Below, piece after piece: positions 13,256 through 22,814 of a stretch of DNA of 37,977 nucleotides. Within the stretch, counting starts at the first letter, position 1. Each line of letters begins with the position of its first letter. Under the pieces are notes generated by a model, which did not search any database, was not told the DNA's origin, and saw only the letters and a program-made list of their open reading frames with translations. A program made the translations under genes and the position numbers. Source of the stretch: Bifidobacterium callitrichos DSM 23973. GTDB taxonomy: Bacteria > Actinomycetota > Actinomycetes > Actinomycetales > Bifidobacteriaceae. The stretch is taken from assembly GCF_000741175.1 (NCBI RefSeq), contig NZ_JGYS01000004.1:1-37977 (forward strand), in the 5' to 3' direction.

Positions 13256-16174
13256 ATGCAGCACGCCGGGACGAGGAGCATCGTGCCCGCTGTGAACAAC
13301 AATGGGGTCGACGACGTCGACGCCCAGAATGCAACCGTATCCAATACCAATACCGGCTCCGATGACGCCACTGCCGATTCCAATGCCGTGAACACCCCCG
13401 CAGGCTCGGACGGCGCCCCGACCACGACCCGCCGCCGTCGTGGCCGTCGCGTCGTGCGCGGTGCGGGCGCCGCCGGCGTGTCGCTCGAACTGAAGGTCGA
13501 GGACCATTCCGCCGCGATGTTCGAGGAGCCGCGTCTGCCCGAGCCTCAGTCCGACGCCTCCGCCGACAACACCTCCGACGATGATGCGCCGTCGCCGCGC
13601 CGCAAGTCTCGCGTCCGCCGTGCCCCCGCCATCGTCGACGCCTCCGATGAGGACGAGCGCCCCACCCGCCGTCGTCGCGTCCGCCATGCCGGCGATTTCG
13701 ACGATGACGACGATCGTCCGGCCCGTCGGTCCCGTCGCCGCGACGACGACGATCTCGAGCGCGCCGAGGAGCTGCTCGACGGACTGCCGTTCCATGACCG
13801 TTATGACCGTGACGACGATCGTGACGAGTACGACGACTACGAGATCTCGCGCGATCGCGGCGGACGCCGTTCCCGCCCGATGACCTCGCTGCTGTTCCAG
13901 GAGCCGGTCATCCCCGCGCACGGCCGTGATGACGACGATGACATCGATATCATCGACATCCACGCCGATGACGATTCGTCCGACAACGGCTCCGACGATG
14001 CCGATGAGACGCGCGCCTCGCGCCGTGAGACCCGTCGCCGCACGCGTTCCCGCGCCGCCCGTCAGAACGCATCCCAGCAGGACGACAAGCAGGATGACGC
14101 CCGTACGGGTCGCGCCAACCGTGCCGACCGCTCCGATGCCGACCCCGCCGGCCGCGCCGCCGACCAGCAGAACGCCGACGATCAGGCCAACGAGAACGAG
14201 AACGAGAACGCCTCCGGGCGCCGGCGCACCCGCAGTCGTCGTCTCAACGCGCAGGAGCGTCGCGCCGCCGCCGAGGTCGAACAGATCGAGGAGGACCTGG
14301 AGCTCGACGACATCTCCTACCGTCCGATCGACGACGAGGAGCCGGCCGACGAGGAGCCACGCACCCGTACGCGTCGCCGTCGTCGCCGCGGCAAGTCCGA
14401 GTCGATCGAGGATCGTCGCGCATCCCGCGAGGACCGTGAGGATCGCGACGATCGTGACCGCGACCGTGACGATCGCGATGAGGAGCCTGTCGAGGAGGAG
14501 ACCGTCACCCGTACGCGTCGCCGTCGCCGCCGCGGCAAGTCGCAGGACGACGACGAGCAGATCATCTCCCGCCGATCCCGCAAGCAGCAGTACATCGACG
14601 AGATCACCGACGTGGAGGGCTCGACCCGACTCGAGGCCAAGAAGCAGCGTCGTCGCGACAATCGCCGCGAGCGCTCCCGCCAGTCGCAGATCATGGAACA
14701 GGACTTCCTCGCGCGTCGCGAGAACGTCGAACGCCTGATGGTCGTACGCGAGAAGGAGAAGCACACCCAGATCTCCGTGGTCGAGGACAACATCCTCGTC
14801 GAGCACTACGTGTCCGACATCCAGGAGGTGCAGACCGTCGGCAACGTGTATCTCGGTCGCGTGCAGAACGTGCTGCCGAGCATGGAGGCCGCGTTCGTCG
14901 ACATCGGACAGGCCCGCAACGGCGTGCTGTACGCCGGCGAGGTCAACTGGGACGCGACCCGTCTCGAAGGTCAGCCGCGCCGCATCGAACTCGCGTTCAA
15001 GTCCGGCGATCCGGTTCTCGTGCAGGTCACCAAGGATCCGATCGGTCACAAGGGCGCCCGTCTGACCTCGCAGGTCACGCTCGCCGGCCGATTCCTCGTG
15101 CTCGTGCCGTCCGGCGGCATGACCGGCGTGAGCCGCAAGCTGCCGGAGCGTGAGCGTGCGCGTCTGAAGAACATCGTCGCGAAGATCGCGCCGAAGGACA
15201 TGGGCGTGATCATCCGCACCGCGGCCGAGGGCGCGAGCGAGGACGCGATCGTCAAGGATCTCGAGAGCCTCGTGCGCCAGTGGAACCGCATCAACGCCAA
15301 GCGCGAGGAGTTCTGGCACGGCAAGCGTCCCAAGCTCCTGCAGGGCGAGCCGGACGTCGCGATCCGCGTGGTGCGCGACATCTTCAACGACGATTTCAGC
15401 CAGCTGATCGTCGAGGGGGGCAAGGTCTACGACCGTATCGAGGAGTACCTCGAGACGATGGCCCCGGACCTGAAGGACAAGCTCGTCAAGTGGGATCCGG
15501 CCGAACACAACGGCAAGGACGTGTTCGACAAGTGGCAGATCGACTCCCAGTTGAGGAAGGGCATGGAGCGTCAGGTCTACCTGCCCTCCGGCGGCTCGAT
15601 CGTCATCGACCGCACCGAGGCCATGACCACGATCGACGTGAACACCGGCCGATTCATCGGCCGTGGCAAGTCGCTCGAGGAGACGGTCACGCGATGCAAC
15701 CTCGAGGCGAGCGAGGAGATCGCGCGTCAGCTGCGTCTGCGTGACATCGGCGGCATGATCATGATCGATTACGTCGACATGGTGATGCCCGCCAACCGCG
15801 ACCTCGTGCTGCGTCGTCTCGTCGAATGCCTGGCTCGCGACCGCACCAAGCATCAGGTGGCGGAGGTCACCTCGCTCGGCCTCGTGCAGATGACGCGCAA
15901 GCGCATCGGCCAGGGTCTGGTCGAGGCGTTCTCCGAGGAGTGCCCGACCTGCAAGGGCCGCGGCTTCATCCTGCACGACAAGCCGATCGTCAGTGCCGAG
16001 TACGATGACCCCTACGCGTTGCGTGGAGGTGATCCGTTCGTGCGCACGAACAAGCACGGCCGTGGCACGACGCCCGCGCCGGAGCCGGCAGGGTCCCGTC
16101 CGGACGTCAAGGCCAAGCTCGCGCAGATCGCCGCCGCCGCGGTCGCCGCGAACAACGCGGACATCGACGACTGA
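13256..16174 (+). CDS. rne: Ribonuclease E/G
   Basis: 972 aa from ATG 13256. GTG 13283, which has GAGGAG 4 nt before it, is a strong alternative start (963 aa). The first 500 or so residues are disordered, rich in Asp, Arg and Ser, with two near-identical TRTRRRRRRGKS blocks. The catalytic part follows: S1 domain from about residue 528 (GNVYLGRVQNVLPSMEAAFVDIG), DNase I-like catalytic segment with IDVNTGRF (about 793) and IDYVDM (about 838), and the zinc-link CPTCKGRG (about 896). It cleaves single-stranded RNA and organises mRNA decay and rRNA processing. The acidic/basic tail is N-terminal, as in other Actinobacteria and unlike E. coli RNase E. Confidence 0.92.
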   Translation: MQHAGTRSIVPAVNNNGVDDVDAQNATVSNTNTGSDDATADSNAVNTPAGSDGAPTTTRRRRGRRVVRGAGAAGVSLELKVEDHSAAMFEEPRLPEPQSDASADNTSDDDAPSPRRKSRVRRAPAIVDASDEDERPTRRRRVRHAGDFDDDDDRPARRSRRRDDDDLERAEELLDGLPFHDRYDRDDDRDEYDDYEISRDRGGRRSRPMTSLLFQEPVIPAHGRDDDDDIDIIDIHADDDSSDNGSDDADETRASRRETRRRTRSRAARQNASQQDDKQDDARTGRANRADRSDADPAGRAADQQNADDQANENENENASGRRRTRSRRLNAQERRAAAEVEQIEEDLELDDISYRPIDDEEPADEEPRTRTRRRRRRGKSESIEDRRASREDREDRDDRDRDRDDRDEEPVEEETVTRTRRRRRRGKSQDDDEQIISRRSRKQQYIDEITDVEGSTRLEAKKQRRRDNRRERSRQSQIMEQDFLARRENVERLMVVREKEKHTQISVVEDNILVEHYVSDIQEVQTVGNVYLGRVQNVLPSMEAAFVDIGQARNGVLYAGEVNWDATRLEGQPRRIELAFKSGDPVLVQVTKDPIGHKGARLTSQVTLAGRFLVLVPSGGMTGVSRKLPERERARLKNIVAKIAPKDMGVIIRTAAEGASEDAIVKDLESLVRQWNRINAKREEFWHGKRPKLLQGEPDVAIRVVRDIFNDDFSQLIVEGGKVYDRIEEYLETMAPDLKDKLVKWDPAEHNGKDVFDKWQIDSQLRKGMERQVYLPSGGSIVIDRTEAMTTIDVNTGRFIGRGKSLEETVTRCNLEASEEIARQLRLRDIGGMIMIDYVDMVMPANRDLVLRRLVECLARDRTKHQVAEVTSLGLVQMTRKRIGQGLVEAFSEECPTCKGRGFILHDKPIVSAEYDDPYALRGGDPFVRTNKHGRGTTPAPEPAGSRPDVKAKLAQIAAAAVAANNADIDD

Positions 16175-16205
16175 GCGTCGACTCAAGGCGACGGCCGGTC
16201 TCTAG

Positions 16206-16272
16206 CACGCCGAACGGCAAACCGGCGTGAATGACACGCGGATGAAACGCGGTTGCGTTAGTCCGCGTGTCA
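16206..16272 (+). terminator. Two hairpins after rne
   Basis: CACGCCG (16206-16212) pairs with CGGCGTG (16223-16229). TGACACGCGGA (16232-16242) pairs perfectly with TCCGCGTGTCA (16262-16272). The second hairpin overlaps the candidate rplU -35, so termination and new initiation may be linked. Confidence 0.45.
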
Positions 16273-16281
16273 GTGTAAGTT
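16253..16281 (+). promoter_or_regulatory. rplU-rpmA promoter
   Basis: TTGCGT (16253-16258), 17 bp, TAAGTT (16276-16281). The transcript would begin near 16288 with a leader of about 75 nt. Confidence 0.5.
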
Positions 16282-16293
16282 AGTTTGTCGGTG

Positions 16294-16330
16294 TCTGACC
16301 GCGAGCTCGGCGTATCCGAGAGCGTCAGGC
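16294..16330 (+). promoter_or_regulatory. Structured leader of the L21 operon
   Basis: CTGAC[C]GC pairs with GCGTCAG, and an inner CTCGG pairs with CCGAG across a small internal loop. A leader hairpin of this kind is a plausible site for ribosomal-protein autoregulation. I did not match it to a known family. Confidence 0.4.
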
Positions 16331-16362
16331 AATAAGCTTTCCCCAATATAAAAGGAACGATT

Positions 16363-16671
16363 ATGTACGCGATTGTGAAGGCCGGTGGCCATCAGGAAAA
16401 GGTCGAGGTCGGCGACGTCATCCTCGTCAACCGTCTCGACGCCAAGCAGGGCGATACCGTGGAGTTCCCGGTCGCGCTCGTGGTCGATGGCGCCAACGTC
16501 ACTCTGGCCGCCGCTGATCTGGCCAAGGTCTCCGTCAAGGCCGAGGTCGTGAACGACGAGGCCAAGGGCCCGAAGATCAACATCCAGAAGTACAAGAACA
16601 AGACCGGTGTCGCCCGTCGCAAGGGCCACCGTCAGAAGCTGACCGCCGTCAAGGTCACGGCGATCGCCTGA
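16363..16671 (+). CDS. rplU: 50S ribosomal protein L21
   Basis: 102 aa, normal length. [18 protein letters not shown] matches the start of L21 and [19 protein letters not shown] the conserved C-terminal signature. It binds 23S rRNA in the large subunit. It is followed after 40 nt by rpmA; the order rne-rplU-rpmA-obg-proB is typical of Actinobacteria. AAAAGGA precedes the ATG. Confidence 0.97.
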   Translation: MYAIVKAGGHQEKVEVGDVILVNRLDAKQGDTVEFPVALVVDGANVTLAAADLAKVSVKAEVVNDEAKGPKINIQKYKNKTGVARRKGHRQKLTAVKVTAIA

Positions 16672-16711
16672 TTTTTCCGTCAAAGCTTACACTGACTGAA
16701 AGGAACCGATC

Positions 16712-16960
16712 ATGGCACATAAGAAGGGCGCGTCCAGCTCGCGCAACGGTCGCGATTCGCAGCCTCAATACCTCGGCGTGAAGAAGTTCGGTGGCGAGGC
16801 TGTCGTCGCCGGCAACATCATCGTCCGCCAGCGTGGCACCAACTTCCACCCGGGCCACAACGTCGGCATGGGCAAGGATCACACCCTGTTCGCTCTCGCC
16901 GATGGCTCCGTGAAGTTCGGCACCCGTCATGACCGCAAGGTCGTCGACGTCATCGCCTGA
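16712..16960 (+). CDS. rpmA: 50S ribosomal protein L27
   Basis: 82 aa. The N-terminus [19 protein letters not shown] and the body [29 protein letters not shown] are characteristic of L27. The N-terminus reaches the peptidyl-transferase centre, and there is no N-terminal cleavage extension of the Firmicutes type. It is cotranscribed with rplU and followed by a terminator. Confidence 0.97.
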   Translation: MAHKKGASSSRNGRDSQPQYLGVKKFGGEAVVAGNIIVRQRGTNFHPGHNVGMGKDHTLFALADGSVKFGTRHDRKVVDVIA

Positions 16961-16974
16961 ACACAGCGATAGCG

Positions 16975-17006
16975 AAAAGCCGCGCCCCTAGGACGCGGCT
17001 TTTTTG
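16975..17006 (+). terminator. Rho-independent terminator after rpmA
   Basis: AAGCCGCG (16977-16984) pairs with CGCGGCTT (16994-17001) and is followed by a T-run. Some read-through into obg, whose ATG is 23 nt away, is likely. Confidence 0.85.
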
Positions 17007-17028
17007 TTACAAAGATTAAGGTACCAAC

Positions 17029-18747
17029 ATGAGTGATTTTGTGGATCGAGTAACCGTCCACGTCAAGGGCGGCGACGGCGGCAACGGTTCCGCCGGCATC
17101 CGCCGCGAGAAGTACAAGCCGCTCGCCGGCCCGAACGGCGGCAACGGCGGTGACGGCGGCTCCGTCATCTTCGTGGCCGACCGCAACGCCACCAGCCTGC
17201 TCGACTACCGCTTCATGCCGCATCGCACGGCCGCCAGCGGCACGATGGGCCTGGGCGACAACAAGGACGGCTCCAAGGGCGAGGACCTGATCCTGCCCGT
17301 GCCGTGCGGCACCATCGTCTTCGCCGCCAAGGGCGCGCAGGGCCAGTCGAAGCACCCCGGCGAGGAGCTCGCCGATCTGCGTCACGAGGGCGATCGCTAC
17401 GTAGCCGCCGCGGGCGGCGCCGGCGGCCTCGGCAATATCGCGCTGGCCAACCGCACCCGTCGCGCCCCCGGTTTCGCCCTGCTCGGCGAGCTGGGCGAGG
17501 AGCGTGACGTGGTTCTCGAGCTCAAGTCGATCGCCGACGTCGCGCTGGTGGGCTTCCCGTCCGCCGGCAAGTCGAGCCTGATCGCTGCGATGAGCGCCGC
17601 CAAGCCGAAGATCGCCGACTACCCATTCACCACGCTCGTGCCGAACCTCGGCGTGGTCGTCGCCGGCGATCGCCGCTACACCATCGCCGACGTGCCCGGT
17701 CTGATCCCCGGCGCCAGCCAGGGCAAGGGACTGGGGCTGGAGTTCCTGCGCCATATCGAGCGCACCGAGATCATCGCGCACGTCATCGATTGCGCGACGC
17801 TCGAACCGGGCCGCGACCCGATCAGCGACTACGAGGCGCTCGAGCACGAGCTCGCCGAGTACGCGGGTTCGCTGGAGCTGCCGCTCGGCGCGATCCCGAT
17901 TCCGGAGCGTCCGCGCATCATCATCCTCAACAAGGTCGATGTGCCGGAGGCCAAGGAACTCGCCGAGTTCATCAAGCCGGAGTTCGAGAAGCGCGGCATG
18001 CGCGTGTTCATCATCTCCACCGCCTCGCACGAGGGCCTGAAGGAGCTCAACTTCGCCTTGGCCGATCTGGTCGGGAAGATGCGCGAGGAGGTCGCCAGAC
18101 GCGAGGCCGCCGAGGAGGAGGCCCGCGTCGTCATCAAGCCGCTCGAGCAGAAGGGACGTCGTCGTCGCGCCGCCGACGAGAACGGCACCGCGCTCGACTT
18201 CACGATCGAACGCAGGGAGAACGGCAACGGCGACTTCTGGTTCGAGGTCACCGGCCGTAAGCCGGAACGCTGGGTGCAGCAGACCAACTTCGACAACGAC
18301 GAGGCCGTCGGCTATCTGGCCGACCGTCTGGCCAAGCTGGGCGTCGAGGACGAGCTGCGCCGCAAGGGCGCCAAGCCGGGCGACGAAATCCGCATCGGCC
18401 GTGGCGATCGCGCGGTCGAGTTCGACTGGGATCCGACGATCGCGGCCGGCGGCGAGCTGCTCGACGGCACGCCGATCGGCGCCCGCGGCACGGATCTGCG
18501 CCTCGAGGCCGACGAGCCGGGCGCACGTCGCCGCACCAACGCCGAACGTCGTCGCGAATACCACGCGATGATGGACGCGAAGGCCGCCGTCCGCGAGGCG
18601 ATGATGGCCGAACGTCAGGCCGGCCACTGGGCCGACCCGTCCATCGACGACGATCGCCACGACGAGAACAGCCTCTTCGGCCGCGGCGAGAGCACCGACG
18701 ACGGGAACGGCGGGAACACCGGCGACTCCGGCGAACGGCAGGAGTAG
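17029..18747 (+). CDS. obg: GTPase Obg (CgtA)
   Basis: 572 aa. The glycine-rich OBG fold covers residues 1-160 ([34 protein letters not shown]). The GTPase domain starts with the P-loop [10 protein letters not shown] at residue 175; G3 is [14 protein letters not shown] and G4 NKVD. An OCT domain lies at about 380-470, followed by an 80-residue charged C-terminal extension, as in high-GC Gram-positives. Obg acts in 50S subunit assembly and stress response. TAAGG lies before the ATG. Confidence 0.96.
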   Translation: MSDFVDRVTVHVKGGDGGNGSAGIRREKYKPLAGPNGGNGGDGGSVIFVADRNATSLLDYRFMPHRTAASGTMGLGDNKDGSKGEDLILPVPCGTIVFAAKGAQGQSKHPGEELADLRHEGDRYVAAAGGAGGLGNIALANRTRRAPGFALLGELGEERDVVLELKSIADVALVGFPSAGKSSLIAAMSAAKPKIADYPFTTLVPNLGVVVAGDRRYTIADVPGLIPGASQGKGLGLEFLRHIERTEIIAHVIDCATLEPGRDPISDYEALEHELAEYAGSLELPLGAIPIPERPRIIILNKVDVPEAKELAEFIKPEFEKRGMRVFIISTASHEGLKELNFALADLVGKMREEVARREAAEEEARVVIKPLEQKGRRRRAADENGTALDFTIERRENGNGDFWFEVTGRKPERWVQQTNFDNDEAVGYLADRLAKLGVEDELRRKGAKPGDEIRIGRGDRAVEFDWDPTIAAGGELLDGTPIGARGTDLRLEADEPGARRRTNAERRREYHAMMDAKAAVREAMMAERQAGHWADPSIDDDRHDENSLFGRGESTDDGNGGNTGDSGERQE

Positions 18748-18750
18748 AAT
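18745..18750 (+). promoter_or_regulatory. Possible internal -10 element before proB
   Basis: TAGAAT overlaps the obg stop codon. proB has its own strong SD (AAGGAGGG), so this would be a short-leader promoter in addition to read-through. Confidence 0.3.
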
Positions 18751-18770
18751 CCCGACCACAAGGAGGGAAT

Positions 18771-19904
18771 ATGTCCACACCATCGCAGGCTGAGATCCGT
18801 CGGCGCATCGCCGAGGCGGAGACCGTCGTCGTCAAGGTCGGCTCCAGTTCGCTCACCAATCCGAACGGACACCTTGACGCCACGCGCCTGAACGCACTGG
18901 TCGCCGCGCTGGCCGAGACGCACCGGCAGGGCGCGCGCGTCGTGCTCGTCTCCTCGGGTGCCATCGCGGCCGGCTTCGGCCCGCTCGGCTTCGAGACGCG
19001 TCCGACCGACGTGGCCACGCAGCAGGCGGCCGCGGCCGTCGGCCAGGGCCTGCTGATGGCGCAGTACGAGGCCGCGTTCGGCCGTTTCGGCGTGCATGCG
19101 GGGCAGATTCTCATCACCGCGGAGGATACGATCCGCGCCACGCAGTACCGCAACGTGCAGCGCACGCTCGGACGTCTGCTCGATCTGGGCGTCGTGCCGA
19201 TCGTCAACGAGAACGACTCGCTGGCCTCCAACGAGATCCGGTTCGGCGACAACGATCGTCTCTCCGCGCTCGTCGCCAATCTCGTACGGGCCGATGCGCT
19301 TGTCCTGCTCACCGACGTGGACGGCCTGTACACGGCGCCGCCCTCCGAGCCGGGGGCACACCGCATCGGCTACGTGCCGAACGTCGTGGACGCGCTCGGC
19401 GAGGTCAAGGTCGGCGGCACCGGCTCGAAGGTCGGCACCGGCGGCATGGTCACCAAACTGGAGGCGGCGCGCGTAGCGGCCGTCTCCGGCATCCCCACCG
19501 TGCTCACCTGCGCGGGCAACGCCGGTCCGGCGCTGATGGGCGACCCCGTGGGCACCGCGTTCGCACCGGTCAAGCACCGTGGGTCCACGCGCCGCCTGTG
19601 GATCGGCTTCGCGGCCGAGCCCCGTGGCACGATCATCGTCGACTCCGGCGCGGCCAGGGCCGTGCGCGGCGGCCGCGCGTCCCTGCTCGCCGCGGGCGCG
19701 CTTGAGGTGCGCGGCGCGTTCTCCGCGGGAGACCCGGTGTGGGTCGACGGCGATGACGGCACGCATCTGGCGCGCGGACTCGCCGGCTACGATTCGGAGG
19801 AGATCGAACGCATGCTGGGCCGCAACACCGCGCAGTTGAAGCGCATCCTCGGCCCCGAATTCACCCACCCTCTGGTCCACCGCGACAACCTCGTCCTCGT
19901 CTAG
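18771..19904 (+). CDS. proB: Glutamate 5-kinase
   Basis: 377 aa. The amino-acid kinase domain begins VVVKVGSSSLTNPNGHLD and contains LVSSGAIAAGFGPLG, VNENDSLASNEIRFGDND and TDVDGLYTAPP, followed by the GTGGMVTKLEAA signature. A C-terminal PUA domain (GTIIVDSGAARAVRGGRASLLAAGALEVRGAFSAGDPVWV) completes the long form. It phosphorylates glutamate in the first step of proline synthesis and is usually inhibited by proline. The start follows AAGGAGGG. No proA follows; the next gene is an aminotransferase. Confidence 0.95.
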   Translation: MSTPSQAEIRRRIAEAETVVVKVGSSSLTNPNGHLDATRLNALVAALAETHRQGARVVLVSSGAIAAGFGPLGFETRPTDVATQQAAAAVGQGLLMAQYEAAFGRFGVHAGQILITAEDTIRATQYRNVQRTLGRLLDLGVVPIVNENDSLASNEIRFGDNDRLSALVANLVRADALVLLTDVDGLYTAPPSEPGAHRIGYVPNVVDALGEVKVGGTGSKVGTGGMVTKLEAARVAAVSGIPTVLTCAGNAGPALMGDPVGTAFAPVKHRGSTRRLWIGFAAEPRGTIIVDSGAARAVRGGRASLLAAGALEVRGAFSAGDPVWVDGDDGTHLARGLAGYDSEEIERMLGRNTAQLKRILGPEFTHPLVHRDNLVLV

Positions 19905-19924
19905 CGCTTCTCGCGCGCCCGGAT

Positions 19925-19940
19925 TATCCTTGAAGCCATG
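19925..19940 (+). promoter_or_regulatory. -10 element of the aminotransferase gene, probable leaderless start
   Basis: TATCCT is followed by 7 nt and the ATG at 19938. There is no SD sequence. A second ATG lies two codons later. Confidence 0.45.
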
Positions 19941-21152
19941 ACTATGGCTCAATGGCAGACTCTTTCCGACCGTATCAACCATGTGACCCCGAGCGCCACG
20001 CTCGCCGTCGACTCCAAGGCGAAGGCCATGAAGGCCGCCGGACTCGACGTCATCGGCTTCGGCGCCGGAGAACCCAACTTCCCGACCCCGGACTACGTCG
20101 TCGACGCGGCCGCCGCCGCATGCCGCGACCCGAAGAACTACAAGTACACGCCGACCCCGGGTCTTCCCGAGCTGCGCCGCGCCATCGCCGACAAGACGCT
20201 GCGTGACTCCGGCTTCGAGGTCACCCCCGATCAGGTCGTCGTGACCAATGGCGGCAAGCAGGCCGTCTACTCGACGTTCCAGATCCTGCTCAACGAGGGC
20301 GACGAGGTCATCATCCCCACCCCGTACTGGACCAGCTACCCGGAGGCCGTCAAGCTTGCCGGCGGCAGGCCGGTCGAGGTCTTCGCCGGCGCCGAGCGTG
20401 GCTTCGAGCCGGATCTCGACGCGATCGAGGCGGCCCGCACCGACCGCACGAAGGCGATCATCGTCACCTCCCCGAACAACCCGACCGGCGCCGTGTGGAA
20501 CGCCGAGACGATCGAGGGCATCGCGAAGTGGGCGATCGAGCACCACGTGTGGGTCATCACCGACGAGATCTACGAGCACCTCAACTACGATGACGCGCAC
20601 ACCACGTACATCGGCGCCGCCGTGCCCGAGGTGCGCGACCAGCTCATCATCCTCAACGGCGTCGCCAAGACGTACGCGATGCCGGGCTGGCGCGTCGGCT
20701 GGCTGATCGCCCCCGAGCCGGTCGCCAAGGCCGCCGCCAAGCTGCAGGGTCACATGACCTCGAACGTCGCCAACGTCTCGCAGCGCGCCGCCATCGCGGC
20801 CGTTTCCGGTCCGCTCGACGAGGTGTACCACATGCGTGAGGCGTTCGACGTGCGCCGCAGGGCGATCGTCGCCGCGCTGAACGACATCGAGGGCGTACAC
20901 TGCCCGACCCCGACCGGCGCGTTCTACGCGTTCGCCGACATCCATGAGCTGCTGGGCAGGCCGCTCGGCCCCAACGGCACCGTGTCGGCCACGTCGTCCG
21001 AGTTCGCCGCCGCCCTGCTCGACGAGGCGCACGTCGCCGCCGTCCCCGGCGAGGCGTTCGGCGCGCCCGGCTATCTGCGATTCTCCTACGCGCTGGCCGA
21101 CGACCAGCTCGCCGAAGGCATGCGTCGCATGAAGGCCTACGTCGAGGCGTGA
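19938..21152 (+). CDS. Pyridoxal-phosphate aminotransferase, probable aspartate aminotransferase
   Basis: 404 aa, class I/II fold type [53 protein letters not shown] and the Schiff-base lysine in [16 protein letters not shown] are all present, as in the AspB/AspC (subgroup Ib) enzymes. It would transfer the amino group between aspartate and glutamate. Related substrates (tyrosine, prephenate) cannot be excluded from sequence. It stands alone between proB and tRNA-Trp, with a strong hairpin after it. Confidence 0.88.
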   Translation: MTMAQWQTLSDRINHVTPSATLAVDSKAKAMKAAGLDVIGFGAGEPNFPTPDYVVDAAAAACRDPKNYKYTPTPGLPELRRAIADKTLRDSGFEVTPDQVVVTNGGKQAVYSTFQILLNEGDEVIIPTPYWTSYPEAVKLAGGRPVEVFAGAERGFEPDLDAIEAARTDRTKAIIVTSPNNPTGAVWNAETIEGIAKWAIEHHVWVITDEIYEHLNYDDAHTTYIGAAVPEVRDQLIILNGVAKTYAMPGWRVGWLIAPEPVAKAAAKLQGHMTSNVANVSQRAAIAAVSGPLDEVYHMREAFDVRRRAIVAALNDIEGVHCPTPTGAFYAFADIHELLGRPLGPNGTVSATSSEFAAALLDEAHVAAVPGEAFGAPGYLRFSYALADDQLAEGMRRMKAYVEA

Positions 21153-21201
21153 TCGCATATAATCACCGCAAAACGTTGGTATAACGCCGATTTCGGCACA
21201 T

Positions 21202-21237
21202 ATCGCGTGTCGCGCCACGCCGTGCGACACGCGATTT
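21202..21237 (+). terminator. Terminator after the aminotransferase gene
   Basis: ATCGCGTGTCGC (21202-21213) pairs perfectly with GCGACACGCGAT (21224-21235), with T-rich bases following. A TATAAT hexamer at 21158-21163 just after the stop codon has no partner gene nearby. Confidence 0.65.
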
Positions 21238-21264
21238 GTGTAATCGGAAGTCATTCGCTAATAT
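21236..21264 (+). promoter_or_regulatory. Promoter of the tRNA-Trp/secE/nusG unit
   Basis: TTGTGT (21236-21241), 17 bp, TAATAT (21259-21264), about 70 bp before the tRNA. Confidence 0.5.
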
Positions 21265-21333
21265 ACCGACTTGGCGGTTTTCGCCGTGGCGAAGCGTTCT
21301 TCATGGAACGTGGAACCGAGGTGAAGTTCACCT

Positions 21334-21409
21334 AGGGAAGTGGCGCAATTGGTAGCGCAACGGTCTCCAAAACCGTAGGTTGTGGGTTCGAGTCCCGCCT
21401 TCCCTGCCA
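21334..21409 (+). tRNA. tRNA-Trp (anticodon CCA)
   Basis: 76 nt with encoded CCA. The acceptor AGGGAAG pairs with CTTCCCT. The D arm is GCGC...GCGC, and the anticodon stem ACGGT/ACCGT encloses the loop CTCCAAA with anticodon CCA at 21367-21369. The T loop is TTCGAGT. The tRNA-Trp/secE/nusG order is widespread in bacteria. Confidence 0.97.
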
Positions 21410-21443
21410 AGTTTCTGACGAATACCCCAAGCGAAGGATGGAT

Positions 21444-21668
21444 ATGGCGAAGGCTAGCAATGAAAAGGCCATTAAGCCGAATGTCTTCATGCGCATCGGT
21501 CTGTTCATCAAGCAGATCATCGACGAGCTTCGCAAGGTTGTGACCCCTACTGCCAAGGAACTGTTCTTCTGGTCCCTTGCCGTGTTCATCTTCGTGCTGC
21601 TGCTGATGGCTCTGGTCACCGGCATGGACTTCGGCCTGGTCAAGGCCACGCTGTGGGTGTTCGGCTGA
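21444..21668 (+). CDS. secE: Preprotein translocase subunit SecE
   Basis: 74 aa from ATG 21444. The ATG at 21438 lies directly on the GAAGGA ribosome-binding site, so the second ATG, 5 nt after it, is the better start. The protein has a short charged N-terminus, then the amphipathic helix [20 protein letters not shown] and one transmembrane helix ([18 protein letters not shown]), the single-span form of SecE. It clamps SecY in the translocon. Confidence 0.95.
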   Translation: MAKASNEKAIKPNVFMRIGLFIKQIIDELRKVVTPTAKELFFWSLAVFIFVLLLMALVTGMDFGLVKATLWVFG

Positions 21669-21711
21669 TCCTCCAGTAACGACCCCTAGTACACCCGAAG
21701 GTGAAAAACGC

Positions 21712-22596
21712 ATGAGCGATGAAGTGAATTTCGATAGCATCGACGCGATGCCCGACCTGCCGGAGAATGAGCCGGCTGACGTTCCGGCCGCCCCTGCTGC
21801 CGAGGAGACCGCTTCGGTTGCGGACTCCGCCAAGGGTGATTCCTCCGTCGAAACCGAGGCTCCGTCCGTTCAGGACACTCCCGTCGCCTCCGTCGAATCC
21901 TCTGCTGCCGAGTCTCCGGTCAATCTCGATGATGACGAGGAGAGCGAGACCAACGAGTCCGAGCAGGCCGAGACCACCGATGCCGGTCAGGCCGCCATCG
22001 ACGAGTTCGCCGCCTCGCTGCGCACCCTCGAAGGCAAGTGGTATGTGCTGCACACCTACTCCGGCTACGAGAAGCGTGTGAAGACCAACGTCGAATCCCG
22101 CATCCAGTCCTTCGGTCTCGAAGACAAGATCTTCCAGATCGAAGTGCCGATGGAGGAAGTCGAGAAGCACACCGAGAAGGGCAAGAAGGTCATCACCCGC
22201 GTCCGCGTTCCTGGTTACGTGCTCATCCGCATGTGGCCCGATGAGAACGCCCGCCGCATCGTGCGCGAGACCGAAGGCGTCACCGGCTTCGTCGGTCCGA
22301 CCAAGGATCCGGCTCCGCTCACCCGCAAGGAAGTCGTCGAGATGATGGCTCCGATGATCGCCTCCGAGGCGCTCAAGAAGGCCGGCGACAAGCCTGCCGC
22401 CGCCAAGAAGCGCACCGTCGAGGTCTCCTACGCGGTCGGCGATCAGGTCACCGTCACCGACGGCCCCTTCGCCACGATGGCCGCCGTCGTCTCCGACGTC
22501 GAGCCCACCACGCAGAAGCTCACCGTGCTCGTGTCCATCTTCGGCCGCGATACGCCGGTGGAGCTGGGCTTCGATCAGGTCGAGAAGCTCGACTGA
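21712..22596 (+). CDS. nusG: Transcription termination/antitermination protein NusG
   Basis: 294 aa. The first 100 or so residues form an acidic Glu/Asp/Ala/Ser-rich extension common in Actinobacteria. The NGN domain follows ([24 protein letters not shown]...[28 protein letters not shown]), then the KOW domain ([22 protein letters not shown]). It binds RNA polymerase and links it to Rho or the ribosome. GAAGGTGAA precedes the ATG. Confidence 0.96.
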   Translation: MSDEVNFDSIDAMPDLPENEPADVPAAPAAEETASVADSAKGDSSVETEAPSVQDTPVASVESSAAESPVNLDDDEESETNESEQAETTDAGQAAIDEFAASLRTLEGKWYVLHTYSGYEKRVKTNVESRIQSFGLEDKIFQIEVPMEEVEKHTEKGKKVITRVRVPGYVLIRMWPDENARRIVRETEGVTGFVGPTKDPAPLTRKEVVEMMAPMIASEALKKAGDKPAAAKKRTVEVSYAVGDQVTVTDGPFATMAAVVSDVEPTTQKLTVLVSIFGRDTPVELGFDQVEKLD

Positions 22597-22728
22597 AATC
22601 CGCCTGAAATCCCTCGACGGAGCGTATAACGCTTTTCCTCAACCTCGACGTACCTTCGTACGCCTTCGGTTTCGGACGGCGTTCTCCGCACTCGTCGACG
22701 AATTCCAGACGCGTCTAACGCCTCTTAG

Positions 22729-22760
22729 AAATCCCCGCACTTAACTTGCGGGGATTTTTT
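22729..22760 (+). terminator. Rho-independent terminator of the secE-nusG unit
   Basis: AAATCCCCGC pairs with GCGGGGATTT across a 9-nt loop, ending in a T-run. Confidence 0.9.
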
Positions 22761-22814
22761 GTTATCGGCGTGTCGGCCGTCGTGCTTCGGTGGCAGAATT
22801 AGAAAGTTCGTGTC

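Noticed and set aside
13235..16186. 983-codon open frame antisense to rne
   Set aside because: It mirrors the sense gene. GC-rich codon use of Asp/Arg-rich rne keeps the antisense frame open; the product is His/Val/Leu-rich with no known domain.
16927..18783. 618-codon open frame antisense to obg
   Set aside because: Shadow of the well-supported obg coding frame; no family signature.
18615..21254. 879-codon open frame antisense to proB and the aminotransferase
   Set aside because: Spans two clear plus-strand genes and the gap between them; no domain recognisable.
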